DNA of 64,000 nucleotides from Isoetes taiwanensis. Its lineage: Eukaryota > Streptophyta > Lycopodiopsida > Isoetales > Isoetaceae. Each line of letters begins with the position of its first letter. The stretch's first letter is position 1. A model generated the notes under the pieces. The model did no database searches and had not been told where the DNA came from. It saw nothing but the letters and a program-made list of their open reading frames with translations. The translations under genes were made by a program, and so were the position numbers. This document shows, one piece after another, positions 33,600 to 46,285 of the stretch. Location of the stretch: NCBI GenBank assembly GCA_021234155.1, contig JAJEKV010000065.1, positions 6,057,903 to 6,121,902 of the forward strand, read 5' to 3'.

Positions 33600-36500
33600 T
33601 TATACATCATCATAAAATAATAGATGAGTTTCCGAATCCTCATCTAGCTCATCACTCTCACTCACATTATCAGAAACATCCATGTCCCTCTCTTGATGAC
33701 TATTTAAGCAAGATTCCCTGTACCTTAAGAGCTCTATCACATACTTACCTAGCCCGTCTCCTTCCATTGTAGAGAAAAAGGTTGGGAGATCCTCGTATAG
33801 GATTCCATACTCCAGCCTCAACGACTTATATCTCATGCATTGGAGCAATACATGCCCCTCATCCTCCACCTGATCCATATCACATAGCTTGCAATATCTC
33901 TGATCTCTTGGAATGATATACCCCCATCTCCCCACTTCTACCCCCAAATGGTGAGAACTAAGGCGAATCCTGCTTATAGCATGCCTTTTCTGTATGGAGA
34001 TATTCTCTTTGAGATGCTTTGCCATCTCAAGCCTAGGATTGATATTCTGTTTATATAGAATCATTTTCGTCTTTGGTTGTGACCAAATCTTCTTGAATAT
34101 TTTCGATGAAATCCAACTCTTTAGGTCCTTCTCTACCAAAATCACTTCATCCCATGAAATATCCCATTTACCAAGCCATCCCTTCACATCCTGAAATACC
34201 CCTTTCTCCTTACTAGCCAACAAAGCTACATGTGGGAGTCTAGTCTCGTCCATTAGGAGCACCCTCTTCATATACCGAATGCATCTAAAAAGTGCTTCCC
34301 CTTCCAAGGGCATAAAACCACTCTCGACCAACATCATAGGATAGGGAGTTTGAACCTTCACTCCAAGCTCCAACCTTAGAAATTTCTTTAAAATCTGCTC
34401 TATATCTTCCCATAAGCATTGTGGAAGACTTGGCCCCCAAACTTCACAACCATACAGGACCACACTCTGAACCAAAGACTGAAACATCTTTACCTTGAGG
34501 TCCCACGACCAGAGGTGAGATCTTCTACACATACTTTGTAAAGCATATAGAGCTTTTTGACCGCCATCCACTCGTTGATTAATACACGTGTTCCATCTAT
34601 GATTTCTGCTGAAAATAAGCCCTAGATACTTGTATGAATCACACATGCTCACCTTACTCCCTTTGTATCTGAAAACCTGTTCTTGTTTCAAAACACCTAC
34701 TGTCATAATATTAGTCTTCTCCAAATTTACCTGCATTTCGGTTTGGTCACAGAAGGCTGCTAACCCCTCTAAGTGTCTCTGCATATGCTCCTTATCCCGT
34801 GCCATGATAACTACATCATCTGCGTACATCAACATTTGAATAACATATCCGTGTATATCAATCCCCCCTGTACAGTTATCTTGAAGCCATTCTTCTAGGC
34901 CATCAATAAACAGACCAAACAGTGTTGGAGACAGTGGGCAACCTTGTTTGACTCCAATATTACTCTCCACACAATCCGCAATATCCAGCGAGAATGGATG
35001 CGATAATTGTACCAAAACCTTCTCATATAGTATCCTCACAGCATCCCTGATATCATGCGGGACACCCAACCTGTCTAATCTCTTCCAGAGTTGATCCCGT
35101 GGGACCTTATCAAAAGCTTTCTTAAAATCTACGAACGCTACATAGATTGGTTTTTTTGAGCCCTTAACCTTGTCAAATATTGACTTCAGTACCAACAAAT
35201 GATCCAATGTGGATCGCCCTGCTCTAAAACCTGCCTGTGTCTCAGCCCGTTTATGATTAAGCTCTGCCCATGCACTTAATTTCTTCTCTAAAATAGTGGA
35301 GAACAGTTTTGAGAACAAACTACTTACCATAATAGTTCTGTAGTTATTCGCCTCCTTCCTCGATCCTCCCTTAAACACTGGGACCACCCGATTTCTGCAC
35401 CAATCAAGCGGGAATCTTTGTGTCATTGCCATGTTAAACAATTTAGCCACCAGGGGATGTACAACAGGACCAGCCCATTTTAGATGTTCCGCACTCAGAC
35501 CATGAAGATCAGATGCTTTTCCATTTGCCAATGCCGATATGCCTTCTGCCACTTCTTCCTCTGTAATCAACAGACTAGAGTGCATGTTCGGCCCATTTTC
35601 TGCTACCTCTTCATTGTGGTAAAGCTTGAGCACATGCTGCCACAGATCTGTTGCGCTTAAAGGAATACCTTCCTGTGTATGCCGTCTTAGACCATTCCAG
35701 AAGCTTTTCGGATCTGCCACATATTTGTTACATAGCAATTGTTGCTGCTCTTTAATAAACTTCCTCTTCCTGCTACGCACCACCCTTCTATACTCCTTCT
35801 TATGATCATCTCTCAGATGTGCTTCGCTGATTTTCCAAGCCTTCTTAGCAGCCCTGCAGGTCTGATCGAACCATGACTTGCATGGCAGCCCGCTCTTTGC
35901 TCTGTGAGGAGTAAATAACTCCACAGCCGTTTCCTCGAGGACTTCCTGTAGCTGATTGTTTAGCATCTCCAAGTCACCTTCCCATGATAATTTCGATACT
36001 CTCTGCTCCAGGTAGCATCGAAACTGAACTTGTAGATGTGGTTTTAGACGATATTTCCTCTTGACACCCGTACTAGAGGTACTTGGTTGGCTGACCTGCA
36101 GATTGAAAAAGAGAGGGACATGGTCTGATTCTAATTCCGCTTCCCCAACCACGAAATGGGTGATGGTTTCCATCCCGTCTTCTGACATTATTAAATAGTC
36201 CACTGTACTCCTTCCTCGGCAAGTGTTCTTCTGTGTGTATGGGAATCTACTCACTCCGTTACAAATCAAAAGATTTGCGCTACCACATAAGCTCAAAAGC
36301 TGCCTACCTGTTTTTGTCACCACTGCATCTGCGGACATCCTCTGCCTTCCCAATAATTCCTGTTCTTTTCCATCTACAGAAATCAGCCAAAGTGGATCCT
36401 TCTCTCCCGAAAGCAAAGTGGCCTGTTGGGTGCCCGTTCTACTGTTAAAATCCCCTGTTAGAATCACGCTTCCCTTCCCTTGAAACTCCATTATATCTTG

Positions 36501-36894
36501 TTCTAAAGCATAAAACAAGTCATCCTCTGTTCTTATGTTTTGGAGCAAAATAACAGACAGCCATGTAATAAACAATTTGGTCTCCTTTTATTTCTATCCA
36601 AATAAACTGACCGTTTACATCCCTTCTTATGCCCTGAATTACCTCTTTATATTTATGCCTGACAAAACATGCAATTCCCCCATTTCCCATATCCCTATCT
36701 CTGAATCTTTTATTACATACTGAATAAGACATTTCAAAACCTTCAATATCTGGCATGGCATACAAATCGTGTTCCTTAGTCTCTACAAAACAGATGACAT
36801 CAATATTTTCCAAAATCTCCTGCATACTTATGATCTTGTCAATAGTCAGTCGGTTTATATTCCAGACTGCTATTCTAAGACCTCCCTCGCCTAC
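33600..36894 (-). pseudogene. LINE-C ORF2: endonuclease, reverse transcriptase, zinc ribbon (one frameshift)
   Basis: The frame opens in line with ORF1 just after its TAG (36895-36897) and reads AVWNINRL, then 36825-36520 (ENIDVICFVETKEHD, YYMAVCYFAPKH). A single frameshift near 36540 leads into a 991-codon ORF (36575-33600). That contains endonuclease motifs VILTGDFNSRTG and LESDHVPLFF, and the linker GLPCKSWFDQTCRAAKKAWK. The RT has NYRTIMVSSLFSKLFSTILE, motif A FVDFKKAFDKVPR, motif B KQGCPLSPTLFGLFIDGLEE and motif C YADD (34815-34826). The C-terminus carries RLSSHHLGVEVGRWG and the zinc ribbon CKLCDMDQVEDEGHVLLQC, then an acidic tail. Apart from the one frameshift no defect is visible. Confidence 0.93.
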
Positions 36895-37644
36895 CTATTC
36901 AATGACAGCCTTACCTTTAAGCCACTTCACCTTTTGGTTATTCGATTTTGCCTCTTTGAATTTTGCCAATTCTTGTTTCTTCTCCTGTAGCTGCTCCCTG
37001 GTTAAATCCTCATTCACCCAGATGAATTTGCCTTTGAGCATGTGCCTCTGTTTAATCACTTGGAATCGCTCCTCCCTGTTTGAAAATTTCACAAGTATGT
37101 GCCGGGTTCCATGTTCCCGTTTCCCAATCCGAAAGGCATCTGCTATCTGCACATTGTTCACCTGCATTTCCTCTGTAAGAAATTTAGAAACAGCCTCTTT
37201 AGTCTCTTCCTTTTCCTTCTCTGGCAACCCCACAATCCTTAAGTTCAGGGCTCTCTGCTTTCGTTCCTGGGTTTCCACATAATCTTCGAATGCCTGCTTT
37301 AATTCTGATATATCTGCCCCGTGATCATCATTTTCTTCTCCCACCTGCGCTATCTGTAGGTCTGAGATGTTTGCCTTAACTATCTCTATCTCCTCTTGCA
37401 TGTTTAGAAGATTTTTCTGTAACCCCTCATTCTCTGCCTTGAGACTTCGGATTTCCAGCATTAACTTGTCTTCCCGCCTTTCCCATTCCTGCCGAAACGC
37501 CATAAGCTCCTTTGCTGACTCCTGGCGAAATGCCGTGATCTCCTTCCAAATGGTTGCCAGAGAAATCTCTTCCTGCTGCAGTTCTGACGAATCCCCATCT
37601 GAATCCGACTGGGTTTTCTTCTGTGGCCTTGGTGCCTTGGCCAT
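36895..37644 (-). CDS. LINE-C ORF1: L1 ORF1p-like RNA-binding protein
   Basis: 249 codons, open. A basic N-terminus (MAKAPRPQKKTQ) is followed by an acidic patch, and a long coiled coil lies at about residues 30-125 (LMLEIRSLKAENEGLQKNLL). An RRM-like fold is at about 130-185 (LNLRIVGLPEKEKEETKEAV; HILVKFSNREERFQVIKQR), followed by the C-terminal IWVNEDLTREQLQEKKQELA segment. L1-type ORF1p trimerises through the coiled coil, coats element RNA and acts as a chaperone. The start lies about 50 bases after the (TC)n tract. The stop is TAG and ORF2 lies downstream in the same frame. Confidence 0.88.
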   Translation of the reverse strand: MAKAPRPQKKTQSDSDGDSSELQQEEISLATIWKEITAFRQESAKELMAFRQEWERREDKLMLEIRSLKAENEGLQKNLLNMQEEIEIVKANISDLQIAQVGEENDDHGADISELKQAFEDYVETQERKQRALNLRIVGLPEKEKEETKEAVSKFLTEEMQVNNVQIADAFRIGKREHGTRHILVKFSNREERFQVIKQRHMLKGKFIWVNEDLTREQLQEKKQELAKFKEAKSNNQKVKWLKGKAVIE

Positions 37645-37694
37645 TGCAGAGGCAACGGTGAATCCACAAAGCGCCCAACACGTATATATAATGT

Positions 37695-37866
<172 letters not shown>

Positions 37867-39592
37867 AGTTTTATTATGTCTATGGGAGGCCTCACAGGCC
37901 TATTAGACAAACACTGTTAAACAACATCATAAAATAGTAGATGAGTTTCCAAATCCTCATCTAGCTCATCACTCTCACTCATGTCATCTATAGCATCCAC
38001 TCCAGTCACCCGTAGTGTATCTATACATGTTTTCCTGTAGCTGAGGAGATCTATCAAATATCTCCCTATTACATCTCCATCTAATGTAAAGAATGTTTGG
38101 AGATCATCAAAGTGGACTCCATACTCATCACGTATTGTCTCAAATGCCTTACACCGAAGCAATGCATGATCCTCGTCTTCTACCTGCTCTGTACCACATA
38201 TTTGACAATATCTTTGATCTCTTGGTATAATGTGCCCCCATCTCCCTACCTCAACCCCTAGGTGATGTGAACTCAAACGAATCCTGCAAATATTATGCCT
38301 CTTCTGGATAGAGAGATTCTCTCCCAAATGCTTTGCCCGCTCTAGATTCGGATTAATATTCTGTTTATATAGGATCATCTTAGTCTTTGGTTGTGACCAA
38401 AGCTTTCTCTGAATTCTTGATGTGATCCAAGTCCTCAAACCCAATTCCACAAGCATCACATCTTCCCAAGCAATGTTCCATTTACCAAGCCACTTCATCA
38501 TATCTTGAAACAATCCTTTATCTTTACTATCCAACAAAGCCTTATATGGAATTCTTACCCTATCCATGTCACATACTTTCTTAAAGTAAAGGATACTCTT
38601 AAGAAGCGCTTCCCCCTCAAGCGGCATAAGCCCACTTTCTGCCATCATAGGATATGGCGTTTGGGATTTAACCCCCAATTCCAATCTTAGGAACTTCTTT
38701 AAGATTTGCTCAAGGTCTTCCCATAAACAATGTGGGAGACTTGGCCCCCAAATTTCACACCCATAGAGAACAACATTCTGTACCAGAGATTGAAAAAGTT
38801 TCACCTTAAGAGGCCATGACCAAAGATGGGATCTCCTACACATACTTTGTAGTACATACAGAGCTTTTTGCCCCCCATCAACTCTTTGAGCAATACAGGT
38901 ATTCCATCTGTGGTTTCTGCTAAAAACAAGACCCAAATACTTGTAAGAATCACACATCTCCACCACTTGTCCCTTGTATTTAAAAATATAGTTCTGCTTC
39001 AAAACTCCTACTGTCATTTTGTTTTCTCCAAATTTACTTGCATACTTGTTTGGTCGCAAAAAGAGGCCAGCCTATCCAAATGTTTCTGCATGTGCTCCTT
39101 GGACCATGCAAAAATAACCACGTCGTCGGCATATATTAGCAATTGAATGATATATCCATGAAAATCTATCCCATCTGGGCAATTATCACACAACCAATCT
39201 TTCAAACCATCAATAAACAGACCAAATAATGTGGGGGATAACGGGCACCCCTGTTTCACCCCTACATTACTCTCTACACATCCCGGTATACTCAAAGAAA
39301 AAGGTTGAGATAATTGGACCAGTACCTTCTCATAAAGCACCCTAACAGCATTCCTGAGATCATGTGGCACATTTAACTTCTCCAACCTCTCCCACAATTG
39401 GCCTCTTGGCACCTGATCGAAAGCTTTTCGGAAATCAACAAATGCCATGTACACTGGCTTCCTTGTCCCTTTGACCTTATCAAATATAGTTTTTAAAACT
39501 AATAGATGATCCAAGGTCGATCTTCCTGCCCTAAAGCTAGCCTGCGCCTCTGCCCATTTTTTATTATCCTCTGCCCACTTACTCAGTTTCTT
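37867..39592 (-). mobile_element. LINE-D: 5'-truncated LINE of the same family as LINE-C
   Basis: The minus strand holds the RT from just after the fingers (KKLSKWAEDNKKWAEAQASF) through motif A FVDFRKAFDQVPR, motif B KQGCPLSPTLFGLFIDGLKD and YADD (39014-39592). A frame break follows near 39060-39014, then the whole C-terminus to 37917 (RLSSHHLGVEVGRWG; zinc ribbon CQICGTEQVEDEDHALLRC; acidic tail ending THLLFYDVV). A 50-base 3' UTR follows. By eye it is about three-quarters identical to LINE-C at protein level. At 39592 it abuts LINE-E in opposite orientation. Confidence 0.92.
37887..37901 (-). other. Hairpin in the LINE-D 3' UTR
   Basis: AGGCC-TCACA-GGCCT; the same 5-bp stem as LINE-C, with one loop base changed. 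Confidence 0.7.
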
Positions 39593-41022
39593 CTTGGATT
39601 TGCTGATATATAATGGCATAAGCCAATTTCCACACTCTGGTAAGCTCACTTGTAGAGACGCTAGTGTTGTGGATTTGGTTTTAGCTCGGGCATCCCTTGT
39701 CAAGCAAATGCTGGACTTTCAGATAGAGGAAACAATGGCACAAATAAGTGATCATGCACCTTTATCAGTTGTGATACGTGTTGAAGATTTGCAACGGAAA
39801 ATAAATAGTGATACAACATGCAGGCAAAGGATTAATATGCAATATAGCCAGGCAGAAGAACAAGATGCTATGTTGCTTTTACAGGAAGGGGAGGTTGTGC
39901 TGATGGGAGATTTGAATGGAAAGTACAGAAGGTGATCCGGTGTGGGTGGTAATGTTAGATGAGTTGGAGATAGAGGAGTAGGGCTGGAATCGTAACTCTC
40001 AGGACAAAGTAAGGTGGCCCACTCCACAGGGTAACCATGTACTTAATATGTGTAGTGGCTTGGATTTGCTGATATATAATGGCATAAGCCGATTTCCACA
40101 CTCTAGTAAGCTCACTTGTAGAGACGCTAGTGCTGTAGATTTGGTTTTAGCTCGGGCATCCCTTGTCAAGCAAATGCTGGACTTTCAGATAGAGGTGCCA
40201 CAAATAAGTGATCATGCACCTTTATCAATTGTGATATGCGTTAAAGATTTGCAACGGAAAATAAATAGTGATACAACATGCAGGCAAAGGATTAATATGC
40301 AATATAACCAGGCGGATCAATATGAGAAATTGTGTGAAACACAGACACTTGAAAAAGATTGGTCAGAGGATGTTAATACTCTTAGTGAGAAGCTTGCCAA
40401 AATGGTTTTGGATGCTGCTACTGCGTGTTTTATATCAAAACGAAAATTGAAGGGTCTCCATTGTAACGCATGGTTTGATGGGGATTGCAAAGAAAAAAGG
40501 GCAGAGTTCAAAAAAGCAAAAGGGGCAGAAAGGGAAAAATTGAAGAAAGAATACATAAAGCTGACTAAGTCTAAGAAGAAAAAGTATATATATCGGAAGC
40601 AGCAAAATATGGTGGAGGAGTTATTGTTGAATCCAAAGCAATTTTGGAATAGATTGAAACCCAATGTAAAACAAGAAGTGGTTTTAGAAACTAATGCTTT
40701 ATTAGGCCAAGTGCGCAAGCTTTATCATGTGTCTGGTATTTCTGATATGGAAGAGACCACATATCTCTCTGCTGGTGAATATGAGTTCACTCCCGATGAC
40801 TTGGAACAGGGTTTGAGTAAGCTTTCAAATGGTAAAGTAGCTGATGCACAGGGGTTGGTTGCAGAGATGTTCAAATGGGCTGGAGGTTTAACCCATGCAA
40901 TGTTGTTAAAGCTAGTAAATGCAGCTTTAAAAGAGGGCTTTCCCCGCTCGTGGCAAGTTAACAGAGTTATTCCATTGTACAAAGCAGGAGATGATAAAGA
41001 TCCAGGTAATTATAGAACGATT
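39593..41022 (+). mobile_element. LINE-E: plus-strand LINE fragment of another subfamily with an internal duplication
   Basis: The coding strand is plus. 40048-41022 reads from the late endonuclease (LDLLIYNGISRFPHSSKLTC; QISDHAPLSIVI) through the linker (GLHCNAWFDGDCKEKRAEFK) to the RT fingers (VNRVIPLYKAGDDKDPGNYR), where it is cut by the tail of LINE-F. 39594-39880 is a second, slightly diverged copy of the 40063-40320 part, placed before the earlier endonuclease segment VVLMGDLNGK (39893-39935). The order of endonuclease pieces is therefore scrambled. It most resembles LINE-B in the linker/RT part. No ORF1, RT palm or 3' end is present. Confidence 0.85.
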
Positions 41023-41046
41023 ATAGAATAGAATAGAATAGAATAG
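41022..41046. repeat. (GAATA)n tail of LINE-F at its insertion point in LINE-E
   Basis: Four to five units of TAGAA/GAATA. On the minus strand LINE-F ends in (TATTC)n directly at the break in LINE-E. Confidence 0.85.
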
Positions 41047-44000
41047 ACATTAACGTCCCTTGTGCCCTCAGGCCCCTGGACTTGTGTAGCATGGGCGAGC
41101 TCCCTAAAAGGGCGCTACTAGCACATCGAGCTGTTATGATGTAGCCTTTTCTGAAGGCTGACTTTTTTCTATTATTACCAGCATCCCGCTTTACTTCGGC
41201 TTCGTGGTCGTGCAGTGATGCGTCCTTATCAATCAGCTTTTAACTGAACAATTTGTATGGGGTTTATGAGCCGCTTTTGTGCGGTTCATATTACAAACCC
41301 TCTTTCCCTGTGTCGCGTCTGCCAAATCTCGAAGTGATTCTGTTATTGTCATCAGAATATATACTGGTTGCCCCCATCTTATATTTCTGTACCTGTCTCT
41401 GATGTCTCCGTATATCGGGCAATCGTTAATCATGTGGTTCTCATCCTCTACTCTCCCATTGTCACAGATTCTGCATATCCGGTCCTCCTTGTCTATTCCC
41501 CTCCACCTGTCTTTTTCGATTCTCATATCGTAACTCCCCATCCTGAACCTAGCCAAGATATCTCTTCTGGCTTTTTCTAATATGTTATCCCGATACATAT
41601 AATGTCCTACCTGCTGATCTGGGTTAAAAACTGTCATGAGCCAGATTGTCTTGGGTCCTGTGTGTTTTTGCAGCCATGCTCTTGTGGCTCTGTCTGCCCA
41701 CTCCTCATTCCACTGCCCTTCGTTTATTAGGTCGCTCAGGTTTAATCCCATCTCTCTGGTCCATTTTGCCACATCTTTAAACCATCCGTTGCCTATGAGA
41801 ATGTGTGACTTTGCTGACTCGGTGATTGCAATACTAGACAATTTACCCTGAAGGTCTCCTGCATTGTCCTTAATCAGGTACCTTATGGTCCTCTTCCATG
41901 CTCTCACCTCCATTGATTTTTGCCCTGTTTCGAGGACCATGATTGTCAGTGGCGTATTTGTCCGTACTTTAAATTTCTGTCTGTGCCATTGCCTAAGGAT
42001 TCCTTCCTGTTTTTCCCATTTTTTTGTCTGTTAGGCCTGGCCCCCAAGCTTCTGCCCCATATAATTGACTACTGCACTGAATAAGTAGCATTTGATGTCC
42101 CAGTCAATTATTCTGCTTTTGTTGCAGAAATTCTTCATATTGAAATAACTTCCTATAGCTGATTGGAACCTGGTGTCTACACCCTTAGCCCACTTCCCTG
42201 TGCCATGTGCATCGTACCCTAGATATCTGTATTCCGTTGTTTCCTCTATTTCTGTTTCCCTATATCTGAAGGGTCTATGGCTGTTCTTATGGCCGAAGAT
42301 GACTATCTTAGTTTTGCTAGATTTACCGTTAGCCCGGTTTTTTCACAGAATTGTTCTAGAATTTTTAGCAATCTGTGCATCCCCTTATTTTTTATGGCCA
42401 TCATACTCAGATCGTCAGCGTATAGCATAATCGGTACCTTCGTGTCTCCTAACGTAGGGGCGTATTCTTCCCCTTACTGTTCTGCTATGTAACCCTGCAA
42501 AGCATCTATGTATATCCCAAATAGAGTTGGGGATAGCGGGCAATCCTGTTTAACGCCTGTGTCACAGTTTATTGGTTGTCCTTTTTACTCTATCTTGGCA
42601 TATACCCTATGGTATAGTCTTGCAATCGATCCTACCATGTTTCTTGGGGCTTGCATGTCCATCAACCTTTGTAATAGCTTCTCCCTCGGGACTGTGTCGA
42701 ATGCTTTCCTGAAATCTACAAAACAGCAGATGATCTTTCTTCCCTGTGCTTTGTGTTGTTCTATTAATATCCGAAGGGTTACTAGATGGTCTGTTGTTGA
42801 GTGTTCCGACCGGAATTCTGCTTGCCCTTGTGCTCTCATGTTTCCCTTTTCTGCCCATTTCTTTAATTTGCTGTCCAGTGCCTTTCCGAACCATTTTGCG
42901 AAAATGGAACTCACCATTATTGTTCTATAGTTTTCTGGATCTTGCGTGCTTCCTGCCTTATGTAGAGGTATGACTCTATTGTATGTCTGCCTATTTGGAA
43001 GCCCTGTATGTATTATGCCGTTGAAAATCTCCGTGACCTGTTTGCCAATTTCTGTTTCAGCACATTTCAGTAATTCCACGGTCAGATCGTATAGATCTGG
43101 GGCTTTGTGGTTAGCCATCCTGTTTAGGGCTACCATTACCTCTTGCATGTTGAAGCATGGTTTGTCCGAATCTTGCAGCATTGGTATTGGTACAGGGGGT
43201 GCCCCTGTCTTATACAGTTTCTCCAGGTATTTCTCCCATCCAGCTGTTCCAATACTGTCCTGCTCATTCCCTGTTTTCATATTCTCCCCTCCCTTCCTTT
43301 TGAATCCCCTCCAAAATCTTCGGGGCTGTTTCTTCGGCAATTTTGCCATACCCCATTGATGCTGCAGCAAGTTCTTATTCCGTTTTAACTTCAGTAGTCT
43401 TATGTATGCTGCTTTTTCTGACTGGTATGTCTCCTTCCCTATGTACTCTTTGGTTATCCTTTTTTGTTCTCTGCACTCGTCATCATACCATACTGATGCC
43501 TTGAAGGCCTTGTTCTTTCTGGTTCTATTCTTTTTCCCGAATACCTCTGTTGCTACTCTCACCATGATGTCATTGAGTATATTACCATTGTCATTCGCAT
43601 TGTGTTTTCCCCATTCCCATTTTCCCATTTCCTCCCTGACCGTTTGTATGAATGTATCTGTGTATTTTTCTTGAAACTGGATCCTCATTCTCGTTTTCTC
43701 TTCCTCCTTTTCCCCTGTGTTATTGATCTGTGTCGTCCCACCTCTTTTGAGTGTTAATTTGATCGGTCTATGGCTTTCCCTTTTTCCAGAGTCCTACGAC
43801 TCTTTCTACTGCTCGATCGTTCAAAATTACATAATCTACTATGCTCTTACCATGTGCATTCTGACTCGTGAAGCTCCCTGATCCCCTCCATTTTTTCACT
43901 CCATTAGCTATGATTACCCCTGTTGCCATGCAAACTTCCAGCAGCAATTCGCCTTTAGCGTTGACCTCTGCCTTATCCTCTGTATCTCTCTGCCATTCCT

Positions 44001-44340
44001 GTGTTCTTGCTGTGTATATTATCTGACCATCCGTTTCATCAATGTTCGTGCTTTGTGCCTGTTCTTATCTGGTTCTGGCATTTAAATCCCCTACTAGTAT
44101 TATTGGCCCCTGTTCTTTCCATTTCATCATACTTTCCCCTATGTCCAGCAACTCTAGCTTGTCACTGTTTGGCGGATAGTATGCTATTATCAGAAATATG
44201 TCTTGTTTGTTTTGCAATTGAATATTCAACACCATGTATCTTCTATTGATATCTGAATGTAAAATACATGCGCTGCTAGCTATACTATTCTTTACATAAC
44301 AGGCCAGGCCTGCACTTCCCCTCCCTATCTTGAAATCCTT
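41047..44340 (-). mobile_element. LINE-F: decayed LINE with a pentanucleotide-repeat tail
   Basis: 5'-truncated in the endonuclease (about 44340; GLACYVKNSIAS, IILVGDLNARTR, KSIVDYVILNDRA). The linker and RT start at 43688-42585 (VWYDDECREQKRITKEYIGK; NYRTIMVSSIFAKWFGKALD; FVDFRKAFDTVPREK). After a stop, motif B (KQDCPLSPTLFGIYIDAL) and LYADDLSMMA follow at 42570-42420 with further stops, and the C-terminus lies at 41940-41233 (zinc ribbon CRICDNGRVEDENHMINDC). A 185-base 3' UTR has GC-rich self-complementary parts and ends in (TATTC)n. It is a different family from A-D, which end in (TC)n. Many stops and frameshifts make it inactive. Confidence 0.88.
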
Positions 44341-44376
44341 ATCTTTTGTTTCTATACTTATTTTTTCATTGCAAAA

Positions 44377-44935
44377 TTAAAATATATACAAGCATTGAAA
44401 AAAAAAACGGTTCCTCTGGCGGGAGCCAAGGAGCCAGATGCTCATGATCGGTGGAGGAAGTGAGAGCAAAAGCGAGAACGGGCGTGGGCGAGCTCTTGCT
44501 GGTAGCCAAACTTCTGCTAGAGCGTGCAAATGGTTTTGTTTTGCTCCTCCAACGAGATTTGCCTGCCTGGCAATCACGTTCTCGTACTCTGCAATCTTAT
44601 CCTCCCGCTCATCGAGTTGGATGGGGGCCACCTCGCCTGCTTCGATTACGGCCCTAAGCCTGTTTTGGAGGTTAAAGCTTGTTGCATGCAATTTGCAATC
44701 TGTTAAAGTCCGCTGATTGTCCCGCATTTGAATCACCTCCCTATAGAAGGCCGCCTTGTCCTGCATTGCAACCAATTTCTCGACGTCTTCATCATTCTCC
44801 TCTTTCAGGAGCCGGATCTACTCCTCTGTTTGTGCCCAATGTTCCTCATTTCTTTCACAAGAACTTGTAACAAAATCTCGGCAGGGATGGAGATGAACGC
44901 CATTGAAAAAGAGCGAAAGAAAGCAGAAGATTGAT
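44377..44935 (-). pseudogene. Decayed coiled-coil ORF, copy 1
   Basis: From an ATG near 44903 the minus strand reads MAFISIPAEILLQVLVKEMR. After a frame change and stop it continues with DKAAFYREVIQMRDNQRTLT and LDEREDKIAEYENVIARQAN to about 44500. Charged heptad-like sequence suggests a coiled coil. I do not recognise the family. It resembles 45505-45905 in order and character. Confidence 0.4.
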
Positions 44936-45504
44936 GGAAAGAGCGTTGGTGGTTGAAGGAAAGCTGAAGAACAGGAGTTAGCGGATAGAAAAGAGATGAT
45001 AACATGTAATGCTTTATATAGAGACCATAGATCTGTTGAATTCTATGATGAATTCTATAGCTGCCATTACAGATAATGTTGTAATAAAGCCCTACAAAGC
45101 GAAATGATAACATAGGCAATAGTGCCCTAATTTCGCATTACGGAAACCAGCACCGTGACCATATGATATTCAGGCCCATCTTATCGCTTCGCAGGTCATA
45201 TAAAGTATGACGTCATTGTAACATGCCATCTATCCCCATTTATGATAGTTGTTTTACATATTGGACCAGGGCAATGCAAAATGTGAATTTTTACAGTAAT
45301 TGTTAACTCTAAAATACTATGTGGACATCATTTATAAGAAATACATATAACATGGATATTATACGATGCAATAGCACTATGCACATTTTTTTCCACACGT
45401 CATTTCGTGAAATACACAATGTGCAATTTATTTGTGCACAAGGCATTTCGCTTTGATGTGATCTTGGAACAAAAAGCGAGAACAAGTGAAAATATAATAT
45501 TTAT
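44936..45504. other. AT-rich spacer
   Basis: No gene or repeat element recognised. Confidence 0.3.
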
Positions 45505-45905
45505 ATTCATGAAATAGAAAATTTACAAAGATGGCAAGGAATCTTCATAATCCTCTAGCTAAATCCTTAAGTTTGCATTCTCATCCTCCATAGCTCAAAG
45601 CCTCTTCTCCATTTCTTCTAAGGCCAAGGAAATATTGTGGGCAGTTTCAACTGCCTCGGCCCTCTTGTGATTCACCTCCTAGTACAAGGTGTTTGTTTTT
45701 GCGAGCTCGATGTCTCGCTCATGCAGCAATGCCCTAGTGAAAGACAATCTATCCGAGGCACATACCAGATGGCTGTTTTGATCCTGGATTTCTTTGGCCG
45801 CTTCATCACTACAGCAAGGATGATGTCAACAGGCAACTCTTGATGTAGGGGAAAGATTTTTTGGCGTTGTTGCTTGTTTGAAGAAGATGTAGATGCCATG
45901 ATCAA
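45505..45905 (-). pseudogene. Decayed coiled-coil ORF, copy 2
   Basis: An ATG near 45899 opens MASTSSSNKQQRQKIFPLHQ and ELPVDIILAVV. After a frame change it reads charged helical sequence (DRLSFTRALLHERDIELAKT; ALEEMEKRL) to about 45520 with stops. It is likely a diverged relative of the ORF at 44377-44935. Family unknown. Confidence 0.4.
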
Positions 45906-46159
45906 AGGATTGCACAGAAGGAGCGGAGGTGGGAATGGAGGTGGAAGAGGCGGAAGAGAGGCGGAAGAGATGAAAGGCTGCAACTAGCATTCTTGTTTAT
46001 AAAAAGAATTTCGTAGTAGCTTGTGTTACACAATGTGAGGAATGTCGTTGATCAGGCAAATAGATCATAGGGTCGTGTGAGGAGTAAAGAAATTTAATAT
46101 TATTTTGTATGGCTATATAACTTTTTTTACATAAATATCACACGACACGAATAGTCCCG

Positions 46160-46285
46160 TTGAGTGTCAGCACTCTGCCTACTGTGCAAGCAAAGGGACG
46201 AGACCATTGAGCATTGTTTCTTTTTATGTGTTCATCTCCAGCCTGTTTGGTCCACAACAAGAGAATGGACATTTAGCGACGTGGG
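46160..46285 (+). pseudogene. LINE zf-RVT zinc-finger fragment
   Basis: LCLLCKQRDETIEHCFFLCV followed by HLQPVW is the C-X2-C...H-X4-C pattern of the zinc-binding domain after plant LINE reverse transcriptases. Only this piece remains, and the ACGT-rich block begins where it ends. Confidence 0.6.

Noticed and set aside
37867-41022. LINE-D plus LINE-E as one element with a twin-priming 5' inversion
   Set aside because: The geometry fits (E inverted, ending at NYRTI where D nearly resumes), but E is only distantly similar to LINE-C by eye whereas D is about three-quarters identical, so they appear to be different subfamilies.
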